From positions 1-64,000 of the forward strand of contig JAFYGI010000004.1 in NCBI GenBank assembly GCA_017543265.1: 64,000 bases of DNA. The letters are read 5' to 3'. The notes below the pieces were generated by a model. That model saw only the letters and a list, made by a program, of their open reading frames with translations. It was not told the origin of the DNA and made no database searches. This stretch comes from Bacillota bacterium. Lineage in GTDB: Bacteria; Bacillota; Clostridia; Lachnospirales; CAG-274. Position 1 is the first letter of the stretch. Each line of letters starts with the position of its first letter. The position numbers were made by a program, and so were the translations under genes. Below are positions 1 through 7,660 of the stretch, one piece after another.

Positions 1-642
1 GAGAAAATCGGCGGTTATCTGTCGTGCGTTTTCGTAAGCGTCCGTGGAACGTGCCGCAAGTGCGTGTGCGCCCCTGTGTACGTTTGAATTTTCGTGCTTG
101 TAATAATAGCTTAACCTGTCTATTACCTGAATGGGTCTTTGAGTGGTCGCGCCGTTGTCAAACCACACTAAATCGTAGCCGTTTATTTTTTCCTGCAAAA
201 TAGGAAAATCGGCTCTTATGGAATCGAGTGTTCTTGTGCCGACGATAACGCCGCCCGTTTTGGGCTGATCGTTTGCCGCGGTGCTTGTCTGCGCCGTTTC
301 GGCCTGTGCGTGTGATACAACGCTGGGTGAATATGAAACGGGCTCCTCCGCCGAAAATGACGGGGTATAAGCCGCAGGCGCGGTCAGCGCATCATTTGCA
401 AAGCCCTCGGCATAGGGCAGGCTTTCGCCCGCACCGCCGTTATAAGGCGATGTTTCGGGTATACCGCTTAATGACGATGCCTCGCTTACGCCGCCGATAT
501 AGGGAACGGGCTCACCGAAGGCAGCCGCATTTTCCCGGCCCGCAAGCTGTGCTGTACCGTAGTCACCCATAAGTTTGTTTGCAAGACATTCAAGCTTGCT
601 GATATCGGGCAGACCGTAAGCATCAAGATTATCAATAGTCAT
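1..642 (-). CDS. Cysteine desulfurase with disordered N-terminal cargo domain (Family 2A encapsulin cargo), partial
   Basis: The gene runs off the left edge; 214 codons are visible. Residues from about 140 on (RADFPIL..., FDNGATTQ, SNVHRGAHALAARST) match the start of SufS/CsdA-type PLP cysteine desulfurases, which take sulfur from cysteine as an enzyme-bound persulfide. The PLP lysine and catalytic cysteine lie outside the window. The first ~135 residues are rich in Pro, Ala, Ser and Gly and look disordered, with three similar short motifs (PYIGG, PYNGG, PYAEG) at residues 47-80. Such an N-terminal extension is the known encapsulation signal of Family 2A cargo. The ATG at 642-640 overlaps the end of the shell gene by 11 bases, so the two are translated together. 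The fold assignment is secure; cargo status follows from family knowledge and the shell neighbour. Confidence 0.93.
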   Translation of the reverse strand, partial: MTIDNLDAYGLPDISKLECLANKLMGDYGTAQLAGRENAAAFGEPVPYIGGVSEASSLSGIPETSPYNGGAGESLPYAEGFANDALTAPAAYTPSFSAEEPVSYSPSVVSHAQAETAQTSTAANDQPKTGGVIVGTRTLDSIRADFPILQEKINGYDLVWFDNGATTQRPIQVIDRLSYYYKHENSNVHRGAHALAARSTDAYENARQITADFL

Positions 643-1579
643 AGTACTCACCAACCTCTACATCTTCAAGCACTGCGATAGCATCGTCTGCTAAAATAGC
701 TGCCGAGCAGTACAAAGATAAGAGGTAAGATGCAACACCCTTGTTGTCTATTCCTCTGAAACGGATAGAAAGGCCGCGGGAGTGCTCGTTCTTCATACCT
801 GCCTGATAAAGACCAATTACACCTCTCTTTGCCTCGCCTGTACGCACAAGCAGGATATTTGTTTTGCCGCTTTGGCTCTTGGGGTTCTTTAAACCGTCAA
901 CAAGCAGCTTATCCGTAGGAATGATAGGAATTCCTCTCCAAAGAATAAATCTGCCGCCTGCGATGTCTGCGGTTACCGGCGGAACGCCGCGCTTTGTGCA
1001 TTCTCTTTCAAAGGCAGCGATTGCACGGGGATGTGCAAGGAAGAACGAGGGCTCCTTCCATACCTTTGTTATAAGCTCGTCTAAATCGTCGGGTGTAGGT
1101 GCGCCCGTGCGTGACTGGATGCGCTGTGAATCGGCTATGTTTTTAAGTAAGCCGTAATCGTCGTTGTTGATAAGCTGGCTTTCCTGTCTTTCCCTTAAGC
1201 TCTCAACTGCAAGTGCTATCTGCTCCTGTGCCTGATCGTAGGGCGAGCTGTAAACATCCTCAACTGCCGTGTTGATGTTTACGATAGTTGAAATGGAATT
1301 AAGCTGATATTCTCTGGGCTCTGTCTGATATTGAACAAAACCCTCGGGGATAATATCGTCCTTCTTTGTTGCAGAGCATAAAACATCAAGCGGTGTTTCG
1401 CCCTCGACTACCTTGTTTACGCGGTAGATGCCCGTTTCAAGGCCCTTGAATTCAAGCAGCTTTGTAAGCCACTTGGGTGTAAGTGCGCCAAACTGGGGCT
1501 TTGTTTTTGTGACATTGGCAAGGTTATATGCCGCTTGCTTGCCCAATGCGTTTGTGATAAAGTTTTCTTCTTTTGCCAT
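632..1579 (-). CDS. Family 2A encapsulin shell protein (SrpI-like)
   Basis: A 315-residue HK97-fold capsid-like protein that self-assembles into a protein nanocompartment. The N-terminal stretch (AAYNLANVTKTKPQ, TPKWLTKLLEFKGLETGIYRVNKV), the central TEPREYQLNSISTIVNI and VEDVYSSPYDQ, and the C-terminal RFRGIDNKGVASYLLSLY resemble cyanobacterial SrpI. Length fits Family 2A; there is no room for the cyclic-nucleotide-binding insertion of Family 2B. Family 2A shells enclose cysteine desulfurase, and a characterised member stores elemental sulfur. The start has a GAGG ribosome site about ten bases upstream. It lies 67 bases after the MoaD-E1-rhodanese gene on the same strand with no obvious promoter between, so it probably belongs to the cysK-cysM transcription unit. 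Confidence 0.95.
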   Translation of the reverse strand: MAKEENFITNALGKQAAYNLANVTKTKPQFGALTPKWLTKLLEFKGLETGIYRVNKVVEGETPLDVLCSATKKDDIIPEGFVQYQTEPREYQLNSISTIVNINTAVEDVYSSPYDQAQEQIALAVESLRERQESQLINNDDYGLLKNIADSQRIQSRTGAPTPDDLDELITKVWKEPSFFLAHPRAIAAFERECTKRGVPPVTADIAGGRFILWRGIPIIPTDKLLVDGLKNPKSQSGKTNILLVRTGEAKRGVIGLYQAGMKNEHSRGLSIRFRGIDNKGVASYLLSLYCSAAILADDAIAVLEDVEVGEYYDY

Positions 1580-1646
1580 TTTGAGATTTCCTCACTTTCT
1601 TGCTTTTTTGTTGGAATAACCGAAAAAATTCTTCGGGTCTTCCGTA

Positions 1647-3101
1647 TTAATATTGGGGCATGGTCTTATCAACGTCACGCGCCCAAGTATTTATACCGTC
1701 TTTTAAATTGTACATGGGACCCTTGTAGCCCGCCTCGCGCAGGGTATTGACGGCAAGTATGCTTCGCTTGCCCTCCTTGCATATAAATACCGTATCTATA
1801 TCGGGGTTTAATTCGTTCTGACGTCTTGCAAGCTGGCCTATGGGAATTACCTTTGCATTAGGGAATTTGACTATCGCCCTTTCGTGCGGCTCGCGCACGT
1901 CCACAATGGTTATTTCCTCGCCTGCTACCAGACGGCGGTGAAGCTCCTTTGCGGTTATGCTTTCAACAGGGGCTTCCTCCTCCTGCTGCTTTTTGATGCC
2001 GCAGAACTCCTCGTAATCGTATTCTTCAAGCTCGGTTATGGTTTTGTGCTTGCCGCAGATAGGGCAGTCGGGGTCCTTGTCTATTTTCAGCTCGCGGAAA
2101 CGCATCTTCCACGCATCAAGCACCATAAGCCTGCCTATCAGGCTCTCGCCGCCGCCGACAATAAGCTTTATGACCTCGTTGGCCTGTATTGTGCCTATGA
2201 TACCGGGCAAAACGCCGATAACGCCGCCCTCCGCACAGGACGGAACAAGTCCCGCAGGCGGGGGTGCAGGGTACATACAGCGGTAGCAAGGGCCTTCCTT
2301 TGCGTAATAAACGCTCGTCTGTCCCTCAAACTGGTACATAGCGCCGAAAACATCGGGCTTGCCCAGAAGTACGCAGGCATCGTTTACAAGATACCTTGTT
2401 TTGTAGTTGTCCGAGGCATCGGCCACCACATCGTACTGCTCGATTATCTCAAGCGCATTTTCGGCCGTAAGCATAGTGTTGTAGGTCTCCACCTTTACAA
2501 GCGGATTTATCTGCTTTATGCTGTCCTTTGCCGATGCGACCTTTGGCCTGCCCACATCTCTGGTGCCGTGGATGACCTGTCTTTGAAGATTTGAGCTGTC
2601 TACCTCATCAAAGTCTATAAGGCCGAGTGTTCCCACACCCACGGCGGCAAGATACTGCGCCAGCGGTGTGCCCAGACCGCCAAGGCCTACTATAAGCACC
2701 TTTGCGGCTTTCAGCTTTTTCTGACCCTTTACGCCTATCTCCTTTAAAAGAAGATGGCGGCTGTAGCGCATTATCTCGTCATTTGTAAGCTTTTCGGCGC
2801 GTTCCTCGCTTATAAGGCTTTTTTCGGGTGCACCGCCCGCAATGGCGGGAATGAGCATTACCGTATCGCCGTCTTTAAGCGCGGTATCGTAGCCGTTAAG
2901 CTTTTTTATATTATTCTCTCCGACAAAAATATTTACGAAAGGACGCGGTACGCCGTTTTCGTCAAATATTGCTTTTTTCGTGTTCGGGTATTCGTCGGCA
3001 AGTGCCGCGATCACCTCTCTTACCGTTGCACCCTCCAGCAGCAGCTCCGAGTTCTGGTCGGTAAACGAGCGCAGGGTGGTCGGTATCAAAACTTTTATCA
3101 T
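1647..3101 (-). CDS. Triple fusion: MoaD/ThiS-like sulfur carrier, MoeB/ThiF-type E1 enzyme, rhodanese
   Basis: A 484-residue protein. Residues 1-90 form a ubiquitin-like MoaD/ThiS carrier ending in Gly89-Gly90, followed directly by a linker. Residues ~105-360 are an E1-like adenylyltransferase with the GLGGLG nucleotide loop at 139-144, zinc cysteines at 272/275 and 346/349, and a candidate catalytic Cys289. Residues ~380-484 are a rhodanese domain with persulfide Cys441 in the loop CKEGKRS. The pieces match the CysO/MoeZ system, in which E1 adenylates the carrier C-terminus and rhodanese loads sulfur to make a thiocarboxylate. The carrier's Gly-Gly is internal here, so it must be cut free or work in an unusual way; the JAMM peptidase encoded 18 bases upstream is the obvious candidate. 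Its neighbours point to a role in cysteine synthesis. Confidence 0.92.
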   Translation of the reverse strand: MIKVLIPTTLRSFTDQNSELLLEGATVREVIAALADEYPNTKKAIFDENGVPRPFVNIFVGENNIKKLNGYDTALKDGDTVMLIPAIAGGAPEKSLISEERAEKLTNDEIMRYSRHLLLKEIGVKGQKKLKAAKVLIVGLGGLGTPLAQYLAAVGVGTLGLIDFDEVDSSNLQRQVIHGTRDVGRPKVASAKDSIKQINPLVKVETYNTMLTAENALEIIEQYDVVADASDNYKTRYLVNDACVLLGKPDVFGAMYQFEGQTSVYYAKEGPCYRCMYPAPPPAGLVPSCAEGGVIGVLPGIIGTIQANEVIKLIVGGGESLIGRLMVLDAWKMRFRELKIDKDPDCPICGKHKTITELEEYDYEEFCGIKKQQEEEAPVESITAKELHRRLVAGEEITIVDVREPHERAIVKFPNAKVIPIGQLARRQNELNPDIDTVFICKEGKRSILAVNTLREAGYKGPMYNLKDGINTWARDVDKTMPQY

Positions 3102-3119
3102 AATTGATTCCCCATTTTT

Positions 3120-3533
3120 TTATACTGCCGATATACCCTCGGCCGTAAATTTATTGTCCGATAATTCATAGCTTGCCGTTATATCGGCTTTTCCGTCTTT
3201 TACGGATGTTATTAAATACGAATAAACGGGAAGCGCGTGTTCCCTGTCATACTCGGACGGTATGGCGGGATGATCGGGATGCGAATGATAAAAACCTATC
3301 ATGTCAAGCCCGTTTTGCCTTGCGTAAAGCTCTCCCCTCATCATATCCTCGGCGGTTATAAGAAAACGGTGATATTCCTCGCCGCCGAAATTGTTTTCAA
3401 CGCTTCTGATAGAGTGTGCAAGCTTTTTGTTTTCTTCGATACTGCCGAAGATCATGCCGCAGCACTCAAAGGGATAGCTTTTCTCGGCCTCCGCTTCTAT
3501 TTTTTCAAGCAGATTTTTTTTAATTACTATCAT
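3120..3533 (-). CDS. JAMM (Mov34/MPN) metallopeptidase, Mec+/CysO-cysteine peptidase-like
   Basis: A 137-residue stand-alone JAB1/MPN domain. The full zinc signature is present: Glu23 (PFECCG), His83-Ser-His85, seven residues, Ser93, two residues, Asp96. In Mycobacterium, Mec+ of this family releases cysteine from the CysO-cysteine adduct; other members trim residues after the Gly-Gly of sulfur carriers. The start overlaps the end of the cysM-like gene by 14 bases and the gene is followed by the carrier-E1-rhodanese fusion, so both jobs are plausible: releasing cysteine and processing the fused carrier. The family is certain; the substrate is inferred from neighbours. Confidence 0.92.
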   Translation of the reverse strand: MIVIKKNLLEKIEAEAEKSYPFECCGMIFGSIEENKKLAHSIRSVENNFGGEEYHRFLITAEDMMRGELYARQNGLDMIGFYHSHPDHPAIPSEYDREHALPVYSYLITSVKDGKADITASYELSDNKFTAEGISAV

Positions 3534-4428
3534 TTATGTCCTCCCACAGCGGTTCGGAAAAATATCTTGTGCCGTTGTCGCAAAGCACCGTAACTATCAC
3601 CGAATTGTCGGGTACGGTCTTGGCAAGCCTTTTGGCCGCCTCAACATTTGCGCCCGCGCTTATGCCCACAAACAAGCCCGCCTCACGCACCAGCCGCCTG
3701 CACATTTTATAAGCGGCCTCGGTGCTTATGTCTATCCTTTTGTCCACCAATTGCGGCTCGAAAATATCGGGCTGTAGGGTAGCGTCAAGGCTTTTGAAGC
3801 CCTCTATGCCGTGAAAGGGAGTGTCGGGCTGCACAATGACTGCTTCAATGCCCGGTTTAAGCTCTTTAAGCTTTTTGCTTGTGCCCGTAAAGGTGCCCGT
3901 GGTGCCCGTACCCGCAACAAAATGCGTGATGCGTTCGTCCGTCTGGTACCATATCTCCTCGGCGGTGGTCTTGTAATGCGCGATAATATTGGCTCTGTTG
4001 CTGTACTGGTCGGGATAAAAATATTTGTCGGGTTCTGCGGCGGCAATGCTTCTTGCCGTCATTATCGCCCCGTCAATGCCCTCTAAGGGCTCTGTTTCTA
4101 TTATCCTTGCGCCGTATACCCTTAAAAGCCTTTTACGCTCTATACAGGCATTGGACGGTATGCAAAGCTTTACCTTATATCCGAGCGCCGCACCCATCAT
4201 GGCAAAGGCTATGCCTGTATTGCCGCTGGTGGCATCTATTATGGTCTTATCCTTTGTAAGCAGACCCCTTTCAATGCCGTCAAGCAGCATCTCCTTTGCG
4301 GCCCTGTCCTTTACCGAGCCGCTGGGGTTCATAAACTCCGCCTTTGCATAAATTTTTACATTACGCTCGGTATTTAAAAATTTAAGCCTTATAAGCGGCG
4401 TATTTCCTACATTATCCAAAATACTCAT
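3520..4428 (-). CDS. cysM: PLP-dependent cysteine synthase, CysM-like (carrier-dependent type)
   Basis: A 302-residue fold-type II PLP enzyme. The PLP lysine is Lys40 in NPSGSVKDR, the substrate loop is ATSGNTG, and the phosphate loop is GTGTTGT. It differs from the CysK encoded 1.3 kb away: it lacks the IQGIGAGF motif and has GIEGF in its place, as in CysM-like enzymes found beside JAMM peptidases and sulfur carriers. Those enzymes condense an activated serine (O-phosphoserine in Mycobacterium) with a protein thiocarboxylate. Translation starts at an ATG preceded by GAGG seven bases upstream. It sits between the AraC-type regulator and the JAMM gene. The activated-serine substrate cannot be told from the sequence. 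Confidence 0.9.
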   Translation of the reverse strand: MSILDNVGNTPLIRLKFLNTERNVKIYAKAEFMNPSGSVKDRAAKEMLLDGIERGLLTKDKTIIDATSGNTGIAFAMMGAALGYKVKLCIPSNACIERKRLLRVYGARIIETEPLEGIDGAIMTARSIAAAEPDKYFYPDQYSNRANIIAHYKTTAEEIWYQTDERITHFVAGTGTTGTFTGTSKKLKELKPGIEAVIVQPDTPFHGIEGFKSLDATLQPDIFEPQLVDKRIDISTEAAYKMCRRLVREAGLFVGISAGANVEAAKRLAKTVPDNSVIVTVLCDNGTRYFSEPLWEDINDSN

Positions 4429-4437
4429 AAAATAACC

Positions 4438-5292
4438 TCAGATTTGATAGTTGTAACTGTCGGGCACCCTGTAATCGGAGGGAGTGACACCGAATTTTTT
4501 CTTGAACAGCCTTGAAAAATAGCCCATATCCTTGTAATCGAGCCTTTCCGCAATGTCCGCGACTTTAAGCGTTGTGCTGCGCAAAAGCCATGCAGCGCGG
4601 CGAAGCTTGACATTGGTAAGATAATCCACAAAACGCAGCTGCGTATGTGCGGTAAACACCGTGCTTAAATAGGAGCTGTTCATATAAAGGCTGGCGGCAA
4701 TGCTTTTTTGCTTCAGATCGCTTTCGGGATTGTTAAGGATATACAAAATAACATTTCGTATTTTTTCGCTTTGAATATTGGGATACAGCTCGGAAAACCC
4801 CGCAAAGAAATTTGTAAGTGAGGTAACAAAATTATCCGCGGTATTTCCCGTGTCGCCGTATGCCGCAATATCATTTTTGTTTATATACAGGTCGAGCCAT
4901 TCGTTTTCCTCAAAAACCGCATCCGCAATGTCCGCAACAAGCTGCATGGCCGTTTTGCCCGCAAGCCCCCTGTCGATACCGTCCGCCGTCTCTTTAAGCC
5001 TTGTTAAAAAGGCGGCATCGCGGCTGTTAAAAAGCTGCGCAAGCTCCGATACATACATGGCGGTATTGTCCTTGCCAAGACTTTGCTTAAGTGCTGTCAG
5101 CGCCTCTATAAGCTCCGACAGATTATTTTGTGAGACCTCGGCAACTATCAAGTCGATGTCCCCGCCGCGAAGCCTTGTATCCTGCGCAGAGACTGCGGTA
5201 AGCTCAAGCCCCGTTTTTTTGTTCCATATATCAAGGCCTTTCAGCCTTGAAAGCAATTTTGTGTTTTCTATTGCAAGAAGAGTTTTGTACAT
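4438..5292 (-). CDS. AraC-family transcriptional regulator
   Basis: A 284-residue protein from the ATG at 5292, which has AAGGG at proper distance; an ATG three codons earlier touches that site and is unlikely. The last ~100 residues are an AraC double helix-turn-helix (LKQKSIAASLYMNSSYLSTVF, then LKVADIAERLDYKDMGYFSRLFKKKFGVTPSDYR). The N-terminal ~180 residues resemble no specific effector domain I can name, although the beginning (LDLIV-like strand, helices) recalls a degenerate response-regulator fold. It lies inside the cysK-cysM operon, four bases from the Rrf2 gene and nine from cysM, so a role in controlling sulfur genes is likely but unproven. Confidence 0.85.
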   Translation of the reverse strand: MYKTLLAIENTKLLSRLKGLDIWNKKTGLELTAVSAQDTRLRGGDIDLIVAEVSQNNLSELIEALTALKQSLGKDNTAMYVSELAQLFNSRDAAFLTRLKETADGIDRGLAGKTAMQLVADIADAVFEENEWLDLYINKNDIAAYGDTGNTADNFVTSLTNFFAGFSELYPNIQSEKIRNVILYILNNPESDLKQKSIAASLYMNSSYLSTVFTAHTQLRFVDYLTNVKLRRAAWLLRSTTLKVADIAERLDYKDMGYFSRLFKKKFGVTPSDYRVPDSYNYQI

Positions 5293-5304
5293 AGCCGTCA
5301 TCCC

Positions 5305-5715
5305 TTATATACAGTAGTCATACACACCGTCAAGCGTTTTTTCGTTTTCTATCAGGTCATATATGGTCGTGCTGTTAAGATAGCTGTCGAGAGTCTTGCA
5401 AAGTCCGTCCCAGAAAAGCGAAAGTGCGCTTACGCTTTCTATATAGTCCGAGGAAACCTCGCCCTCCATCAGTTTTATCACTTCACCGAGAGTGCAGTCC
5501 TTTGCCGCCTTTTCCAGGTGGTAGCCGCCGTTCGGCCCGCGCCAGCTTTTTATAAGGCCCGCCTTGCAAAGCACACAGCCTATCTGTTCAAGATACTTTA
5601 CGGATATGCCTTCCTTTTGTGCGACCTCTTTTATTGTGGTATTGCCGCTGTCACCGTTTTTGGCAATGGCAACAAGCAATATCAGCGCATATATCGTTCT
5701 TCTCGATAATTTCAT
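5305..5715 (-). CDS. cymR: Rrf2-family regulator, CymR-like
   Basis: A 136-residue winged-helix Rrf2 protein (MKLSRRTIYALILLV start, GISVKYLEQI recognition helix, WRGPNGGYHL wing). The Cys spacing of iron-sulfur Rrf2 proteins such as IscR is not evident, as in CymR, the master cysteine repressor of Bacillus and Staphylococcus. CymR acts in complex with the CysK protein, and here the gene begins five bases after cysK. It is therefore the best candidate for binding the shared TTCCTA-N8-GTATGT motif at cysK, metN and trxA. The family call is firm; the symbol rests on context and analogy. Confidence 0.88.
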   Translation of the reverse strand: MKLSRRTIYALILLVAIAKNGDSGNTTIKEVAQKEGISVKYLEQIGCVLCKAGLIKSWRGPNGGYHLEKAAKDCTLGEVIKLMEGEVSSDYIESVSALSLFWDGLCKTLDSYLNSTTIYDLIENEKTLDGVYDYCI

Positions 5716-5720
5716 TCATA

Positions 5721-6662
5721 TCAGTCCTTATCAGCAAACAAGGGGGTCGAAAGGTATCTGTCGCCCGAGTCGGGGAGCAGTGCAACTATCGTCTTGCCCT
5801 TGTTTTCGGGTCTTGCGGCAAGTATCTGCGCTGCCTTTAATGCGGCACCGGCCGAGATACCTACCAGAATACCCTCGCTTACGGCAAATTCCTTGCCCTC
5901 TTCAAAGGCATCCTCGTTATCTATTGCGATGACCTCGTCATAGATCTTTGTGTTAAGTACATCGGGGACAAAGCCTGCGCCGATGCCCTGTATCTTGTGT
6001 GCGCCGGGTGTACCCTTTGAAAGCACGGGGCTTGCGGAGGGCTCTACGGCAACGATCTTAACATCGGGCTTCTTTTCCTTTAAGTATTCGCCGACACCCG
6101 TTACGGTACCGCCCGTACCTACGCCAGCAACAAAGATATCTACCGCACCGCCTGTCTGCTCCCATATCTCGGGGCCTGTCGTTGCCTTATGCACGGCGGG
6201 GTTTGCGGGGTTTGAGAACTGTCCCAGAATGACCGAGCCCTCTATCTGCTCGTTAAGCTCGTTTGCCTTTGCGATAGCGCCCTTCATGCCGAGCTTGCCC
6301 TCGGTGAGTACCAGCTCTGCGCCGTAGGCCTTTAAAAGGTTTCGTCTTTCAACGCTCATCGTTTCGGGAAGTGTAAGTATAGCCTTGTAGCCCTTTGCCG
6401 CAGCAACTGCCGCAAGACCGATACCTGTGTTGCCCGATGTGGGCTCGATTATAGTTGCACCCGGCTTTAAAACGCCCTTTTTCTCCGCATCCTCGATCAT
6501 GGCAAGGGCGATCCTGTCCTTTACCGAGCCTGCGGGGTTGAGATATTCCAGCTTTGCAAGCAGCGTAACGCCGTTTATTTCCCTTTTTGCCGCATATCTG
6601 CCTGCCTCAAGCAGGGGTGTCTTACCTATAAGTTCCAATGCACTTTTCTTAATATCGCTCAT
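5721..6662 (-). CDS. cysK: O-acetylserine sulfhydrylase (cysteine synthase A)
   Basis: A 313-residue CysK of normal length. PLP lysine is Lys48 in NPAGSVKDR, the substrate loop is PTSGNTG at 74-80, the phosphate loop is GVGTGGT, and the [10 protein letters not shown] motif typical of CysK is present. It makes cysteine from O-acetylserine and sulfide. In CymR-containing Firmicutes, CysK also binds CymR and signals O-acetylserine levels. It is the first gene after a clear promoter (-35 and -10 boxes at 6751-6723) and leads a unit running into the CymR-like gene. No serine acetyltransferase is present in the window to supply its substrate. Confidence 0.95.
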   Translation of the reverse strand: MSDIKKSALELIGKTPLLEAGRYAAKREINGVTLLAKLEYLNPAGSVKDRIALAMIEDAEKKGVLKPGATIIEPTSGNTGIGLAAVAAAKGYKAILTLPETMSVERRNLLKAYGAELVLTEGKLGMKGAIAKANELNEQIEGSVILGQFSNPANPAVHKATTGPEIWEQTGGAVDIFVAGVGTGGTVTGVGEYLKEKKPDVKIVAVEPSASPVLSKGTPGAHKIQGIGAGFVPDVLNTKIYDEVIAIDNEDAFEEGKEFAVSEGILVGISAGAALKAAQILAARPENKGKTIVALLPDSGDRYLSTPLFADKD

Positions 6663-6691
6663 AATTTATCATTCTCCTTTATTTTTTTCTT

Positions 6692-6710
6692 TCCTATTTT
6701 CGTAATAGGA
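6692..6710. promoter_or_regulatory. Inverted repeat in the cysK leader, candidate second operator
   Basis: TCCTATT and AATAGGA form a perfect 7-base inverted repeat with a 5-base centre, between the cysK promoter and its start codon. The half-site resembles the TTCCTA half of the motif inside the promoter, so a second site for the same regulator is plausible. Confidence 0.5.
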
Positions 6711-6722
6711 TTTTACAACTTA

Positions 6723-6751
6723 ATTATATTCCTACTCACAGAGTATGTAAA
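6723..6751 (-). promoter_or_regulatory. cysK promoter with embedded regulator site
   Basis: On the minus strand, TTTACA (6751-6746), a 17-base spacer and TATAAT (6728-6723) form a near-consensus vegetative promoter. The spacer and -35 contain TTCCTA-N8-GTATGT (6729-6748, plus strand), a motif also found at metN and, degenerate, at trxA. A repressor there would block polymerase directly. Confidence 0.85.
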
Positions 6752-6773
6752 TAGGAAAATATTTTAAATTTTT

Positions 6774-7658
6774 TCATGTATTCGATAAAAATTCCTTTGC
6801 AAGCGCCGCTGCGCCCGCACCGTCCGCCGCCGCTGTAACAAGCTGCCTTAAAGCCTTTTTGCGGCAATCGCCTGCGGCAAATACGCCGCCTATATTTGTT
6901 TTTAAGCCGTGGGCAAGGATAAAGCCGCTTTCGTCAAGCGCAACGCTGTCTTTTACAAGCTTTGTGTCAGGCGCAAAGCCTACAGCGGTAAATACCGCGT
7001 TTACGGCTATTTCGCCGCCGCTTGTGACAAGACTTTCGACGCTTTTTCCGCCTTTTACCTCAATGGGTACGGTGTTGTAAAGCACCTTTATATTTTCCTT
7101 TTGCGCAAGGCGTTTTATAAGCGTTTCCTCGGCCCTTAATCTGTCCCTGCGATATATAAGGTATACCTCGCAGCAGATGTCCGAAAGGTAAAGTGCCTCG
7201 CTTACCGCGGTATTTGCGCCGCCTATCACGGCTGCGCTTTTTCCCTTGAAAAATGCTCCGTCACAGACCGCACAGCAGGAAACGCCGCGTCCCGCAAATT
7301 CCTCCTCGCCCTTGAAGCCCGCCTTTTTGTGCGATGCCCCAAGCGCAAGGATGACCGTTTTGCCCGTATAGGTGTTTTCCTCGCCGACGGCCTGTTTTAT
7401 ATCGTTTTCAAGGCTCAACGACAAAATATCGTCGTAGACTATCTCTGCGCCCGCGTCCACAGCCTGTGCCTCGACCTTTTCGATAAGCTCGAAGCCGCTG
7501 CCGCAAAAGCCGGGATAGTTTTCTATTTTATCAGCAAAAATTGCCTGACCGCCTGTCTGTTCCTTTTCGATAATAACGGTTTTAAGTCCCGAACGTGCGG
7601 CATAAATGCCTGCCGTCAGACCCGCGATGCCGCCGCCCGCTATGATAACATCATACAT
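6774..7658 (-). CDS. trxB: Thioredoxin reductase-like flavoprotein
   Basis: A 294-residue FAD/NAD(P)H disulfide reductase of the low-molecular-weight TrxB type. The N-terminal FAD loop is AGGGIAG, the redox pair is CAVC at 129-132, the NADPH-binding loop follows it, and the C-terminal GGVFAAGDCRKK is the family FAD motif. It is slightly shorter than typical TrxB. It is the last gene of the trxA-metY unit, two bases from metY, and probably reduces the atypical thioredoxin encoded at the head of the same unit, giving reducing power for persulfide or thiocarboxylate chemistry. The cysK promoter lies just downstream. Confidence 0.92.
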   Translation of the reverse strand: MYDVIIAGGGIAGLTAGIYAARSGLKTVIIEKEQTGGQAIFADKIENYPGFCGSGFELIEKVEAQAVDAGAEIVYDDILSLSLENDIKQAVGEENTYTGKTVILALGASHKKAGFKGEEEFAGRGVSCCAVCDGAFFKGKSAAVIGGANTAVSEALYLSDICCEVYLIYRRDRLRAEETLIKRLAQKENIKVLYNTVPIEVKGGKSVESLVTSGGEIAVNAVFTAVGFAPDTKLVKDSVALDESGFILAHGLKTNIGGVFAAGDCRKKALRQLVTAAADGAGAAALAKEFLSNT

Positions 7659-7660
7659 AT

